Shown here piece after piece: positions 62,790 through 64,000 of a DNA stretch of 64,000 bases. Position numbers and translations under genes: made by a program. Position 1 is the first letter of the stretch; every line of letters starts with the position of its first letter. The notes beneath the pieces are model-generated. The model ran no database searches. It was not told the DNA's origin and worked only from the letters and a program-made list of their open reading frames with translations. The stretch comes from an uncultured Hymenobacter sp. (GTDB lineage Bacteria; Bacteroidota; Bacteroidia; Cytophagales; Hymenobacteraceae). The stretch lies in contig CAJYPK010000041.1 in NCBI GenBank assembly GCA_913776615.1, positions 62,001 through 126,000 on the forward strand, written 5' to 3'.

Positions 62790-62822
62790 AAAGGCCCGTT
62801 ACCAGGTTGGTAGCGGGCCTTT
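62790..62822 (+). terminator. Terminator of the alkaline phosphatase gene
   Basis: AAAGGCCCGTTACCA pairs with TGGTAGCGGGCCTTT around a 3-nt loop, ending in TTTTT. It is nearly identical to the hairpin at 63052-63086. Confidence 0.85.
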
Positions 62823-62855
62823 TTGCTTGGGTAGTGTTGGTTTGCTCGTCGGCCA

Positions 62856-63018
62856 CGTAACCCCATCCCCGGCCCCTCTCCTTCGGGAGAGGGGAGCCTT
62901 TCGTGAGCTGTTAGCCTTTAGCTGTTAGCTACTAGCTTTTCTGAACAGTGAGCTAATAGTTGATAGCTTACGAAAGGCTCCCCTCTCCCGAAGGGGAGGG
63001 GCCGGGGGTGGGGTTACG
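62856..63018. repeat. Long inverted repeat, family F
   Basis: Arms of about 54 bp (CGTAACCCCATCCCCGGCCC... from 62856, complement ending 63018) with few differences, each with an inner CTCTCC-TTCGG-GAGAGG hairpin. The loop holds short AGCTGTTAGC-type repeats. With the two terminators it fills the convergent gap 62773-63114. Confidence 0.9.
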
Positions 63019-63051
63019 CGAGCGACGGGCTACGTAAGTCTACAGGTACGA

Positions 63052-63086
63052 AAAAGGCCCGTTACCAACTCGGTAACGGGCCTTTT
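63052..63086 (-). terminator. Terminator of the signal peptidase gene
   Basis: Perfect 15-bp arms AAAAGGCCCGTTACC / GGTAACGGGCCTTTT with a 5-nt loop, followed by T residues on the minus strand. About 30 nt after the lepB stop codon. Confidence 0.85.
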
Positions 63087-63114
63087 GCTTGCCAAAGCGG
63101 TAAACAGCTAACAG

Positions 63115-64000
63115 CTAGTCAATCGTGTGAAACAGCCGTCCCCAGCGCACCTTGTGCGCCGCGTTGCCAAACGGATCGAGCGACAGCCAGATGAGCACGG
63201 CCTTGCCCACCACGTGGTCTTCGGGTACGAAGCCCCAGAAACGCGAGTCCTCCGAGTTGTGGCGGTTGTCGCCCATCATCCAGTAGTAGTTCTGCTTGAT
63301 GGTGTAGCTGGTCAGCGGCTGGCCGTTCTGCTGAATCATGCCATCCTTCCAGGTGATGCCTGCGTTGTGCTCGTACTGGCTCACGATTTTATAGTAAATC
63401 GCGGCGTTGGCGGGCGTAAGGGCAATGGTCTGGCCTTTTTTCGGAATGGGTAGCGGGCCGTAGCTGTCGAGCTGCCACTTGCGCTGCACCGCGCTCATGG
63501 CGTCCGACACGTGGAAGTCGGCCACGTCGGGGAAAAGCTGCACCTCGGGGGCCGTCACGGTGAGCGACTTCACGTAGGGCTGCTTGCGGAAATACTCGGC
63601 CACGTTGGCCGGGCAGCTAATGATGTAGCCCACCTTGCCCGTTTCGGGGTTGGTGCCGGCGGCCGGGATGCCGTCGGGCTGGTCGTAGTCCACCACGCCC
63701 TGGTCGTGCAGCGCCTGGCGCACCTCGTCGTTGGGCGTTTCCACCTCCAGGAAGTAGGTGGTCTGGGGCGCGCCCGCAATGGTCCCGGGCTTGCCATTGA
63801 TAAAAACCTGCCCCTGGCGAATCTCCAGCGTATCGCCCGCGATGGCAATGCAGCGCTTGATGTAGTTGGTGCGCAGGTCGGCCGGGTACTGCTGCTCGTG
63901 CGGCACGTGGAATACTACCACGTCGTTGCGCTTGATCGAGCTGAAGCCCGGCAGCCGGTACGTGGGCAGCTGAATGAGGTCGGAGTAGCTCTTGAAGTTG
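63115..64000 (-). CDS. lepB: Signal peptidase I (5' end outside window)
   Basis: The frame is open from the right edge (…NFKSYSDLIQLPTYRLPGF then SSIKRNDVVVFHVP) to the stop at 63115; 294 codons are visible. The leader peptidase boxes seen are KRNDVVVFHVP, the catalytic-Lys region NYIKRCIAIAGDTLEI, and box E MMGDNRHNSEDSRFWGFVP. The catalytic Ser and membrane anchor must lie beyond the window. The insert between the Lys and Gly-Asp-Asn boxes is long (about 190 residues), typical of Bacteroidota LepB. It removes signal peptides from exported proteins at the inner membrane. Confidence 0.93.
   Translation of the reverse strand, partial: NFKSYSDLIQLPTYRLPGFSSIKRNDVVVFHVPHEQQYPADLRTNYIKRCIAIAGDTLEIRQGQVFINGKPGTIAGAPQTTYFLEVETPNDEVRQALHDQGVVDYDQPDGIPAAGTNPETGKVGYIISCPANVAEYFRKQPYVKSLTVTAPEVQLFPDVADFHVSDAMSAVQRKWQLDSYGPLPIPKKGQTIALTPANAAIYYKIVSQYEHNAGITWKDGMIQQNGQPLTSYTIKQNYYWMMGDNRHNSEDSRFWGFVPEDHVVGKAVLIWLSLDPFGNAAHKVRWGRLFHTID

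Noticed and set aside
61036..62856. 606-codon frame opposite the alkaline phosphatase
   Set aside because: Antisense of a well-supported gene.

Overview
The window looks like a chromosomal segment of a GC-rich Bacteroidota bacterium, most likely Hymenobacter or a close relative (Cytophagales). This is inferred from two SusC/SusD pairs, an ECF sigma/FecR pair, DUF885, DUF4202 and DUF5689 proteins, an unlinked cyanophycin synthetase, and promoters with the Bacteroidota -7 motif TAnnTTTG (clearest at the tRNA-Cys gene and rpsA). No rRNA, CRISPR array, phage or IS transposase was seen.

Layout. 1-9.4 kb: housekeeping genes, mostly on the minus strand: DUF885 lipoprotein, cphA, tRNA-Cys, a hypothetical, rpsA, a small gene broken by an in-frame amber codon, and a siroheme-type dehydrogenase. 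9.7-20.4 kb: a plus-strand nutrient locus: ECF sigma, FecR anti-sigma, STN-containing SusC, SusD, DUF5689 lipoprotein, Tat-type metallophosphoesterase and glycerophosphodiester phosphodiesterase. 20.6-26.5 kb: mixed small genes (AhpD-like, MarR, two alpha/beta hydrolases, DUF4202, DUF3298-like lipoprotein, HNH endonuclease).

26.8-54.3 kb: a potassium/cation homeostasis island. It holds two sigma-54 activators of the NtrC type, three related histidine kinases, two Kup transporters, kdpF-A-B-C (with an antisense gene between kdpB and kdpC), a porin, a KdpD reduced to its N-terminal sensor half, a CPA1 Na+/H+ antiporter and a second kdpA/kdpC pair that has no kdpB. No KdpE-type regulator is present. 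One kinase (52852-54309) lacks the phospho-accepting histidine.

54.6-64 kb: a second SusC/SusD locus followed by a secreted tyrosine-phosphatase-like protein, a TonB C-terminal domain protein and a PafA-like alkaline phosphatase, then signal peptidase I running off the right edge. Both SusC/D loci carry phosphoesterases rather than glycosidases, which suggests uptake of phosphorylated organic compounds.

A second theme is the intergenic DNA. About fifteen long inverted repeats from at least six sequence families sit almost exclusively between genes. Several have arms that are themselves hairpins. They separate kdpA from kdpB, lie where kdpB is missing from the second kdp cluster, supply the stop codon of two genes, and form a 333-bp nested inverted-repeat structure between the second kdpA and the histidine-less kinase.
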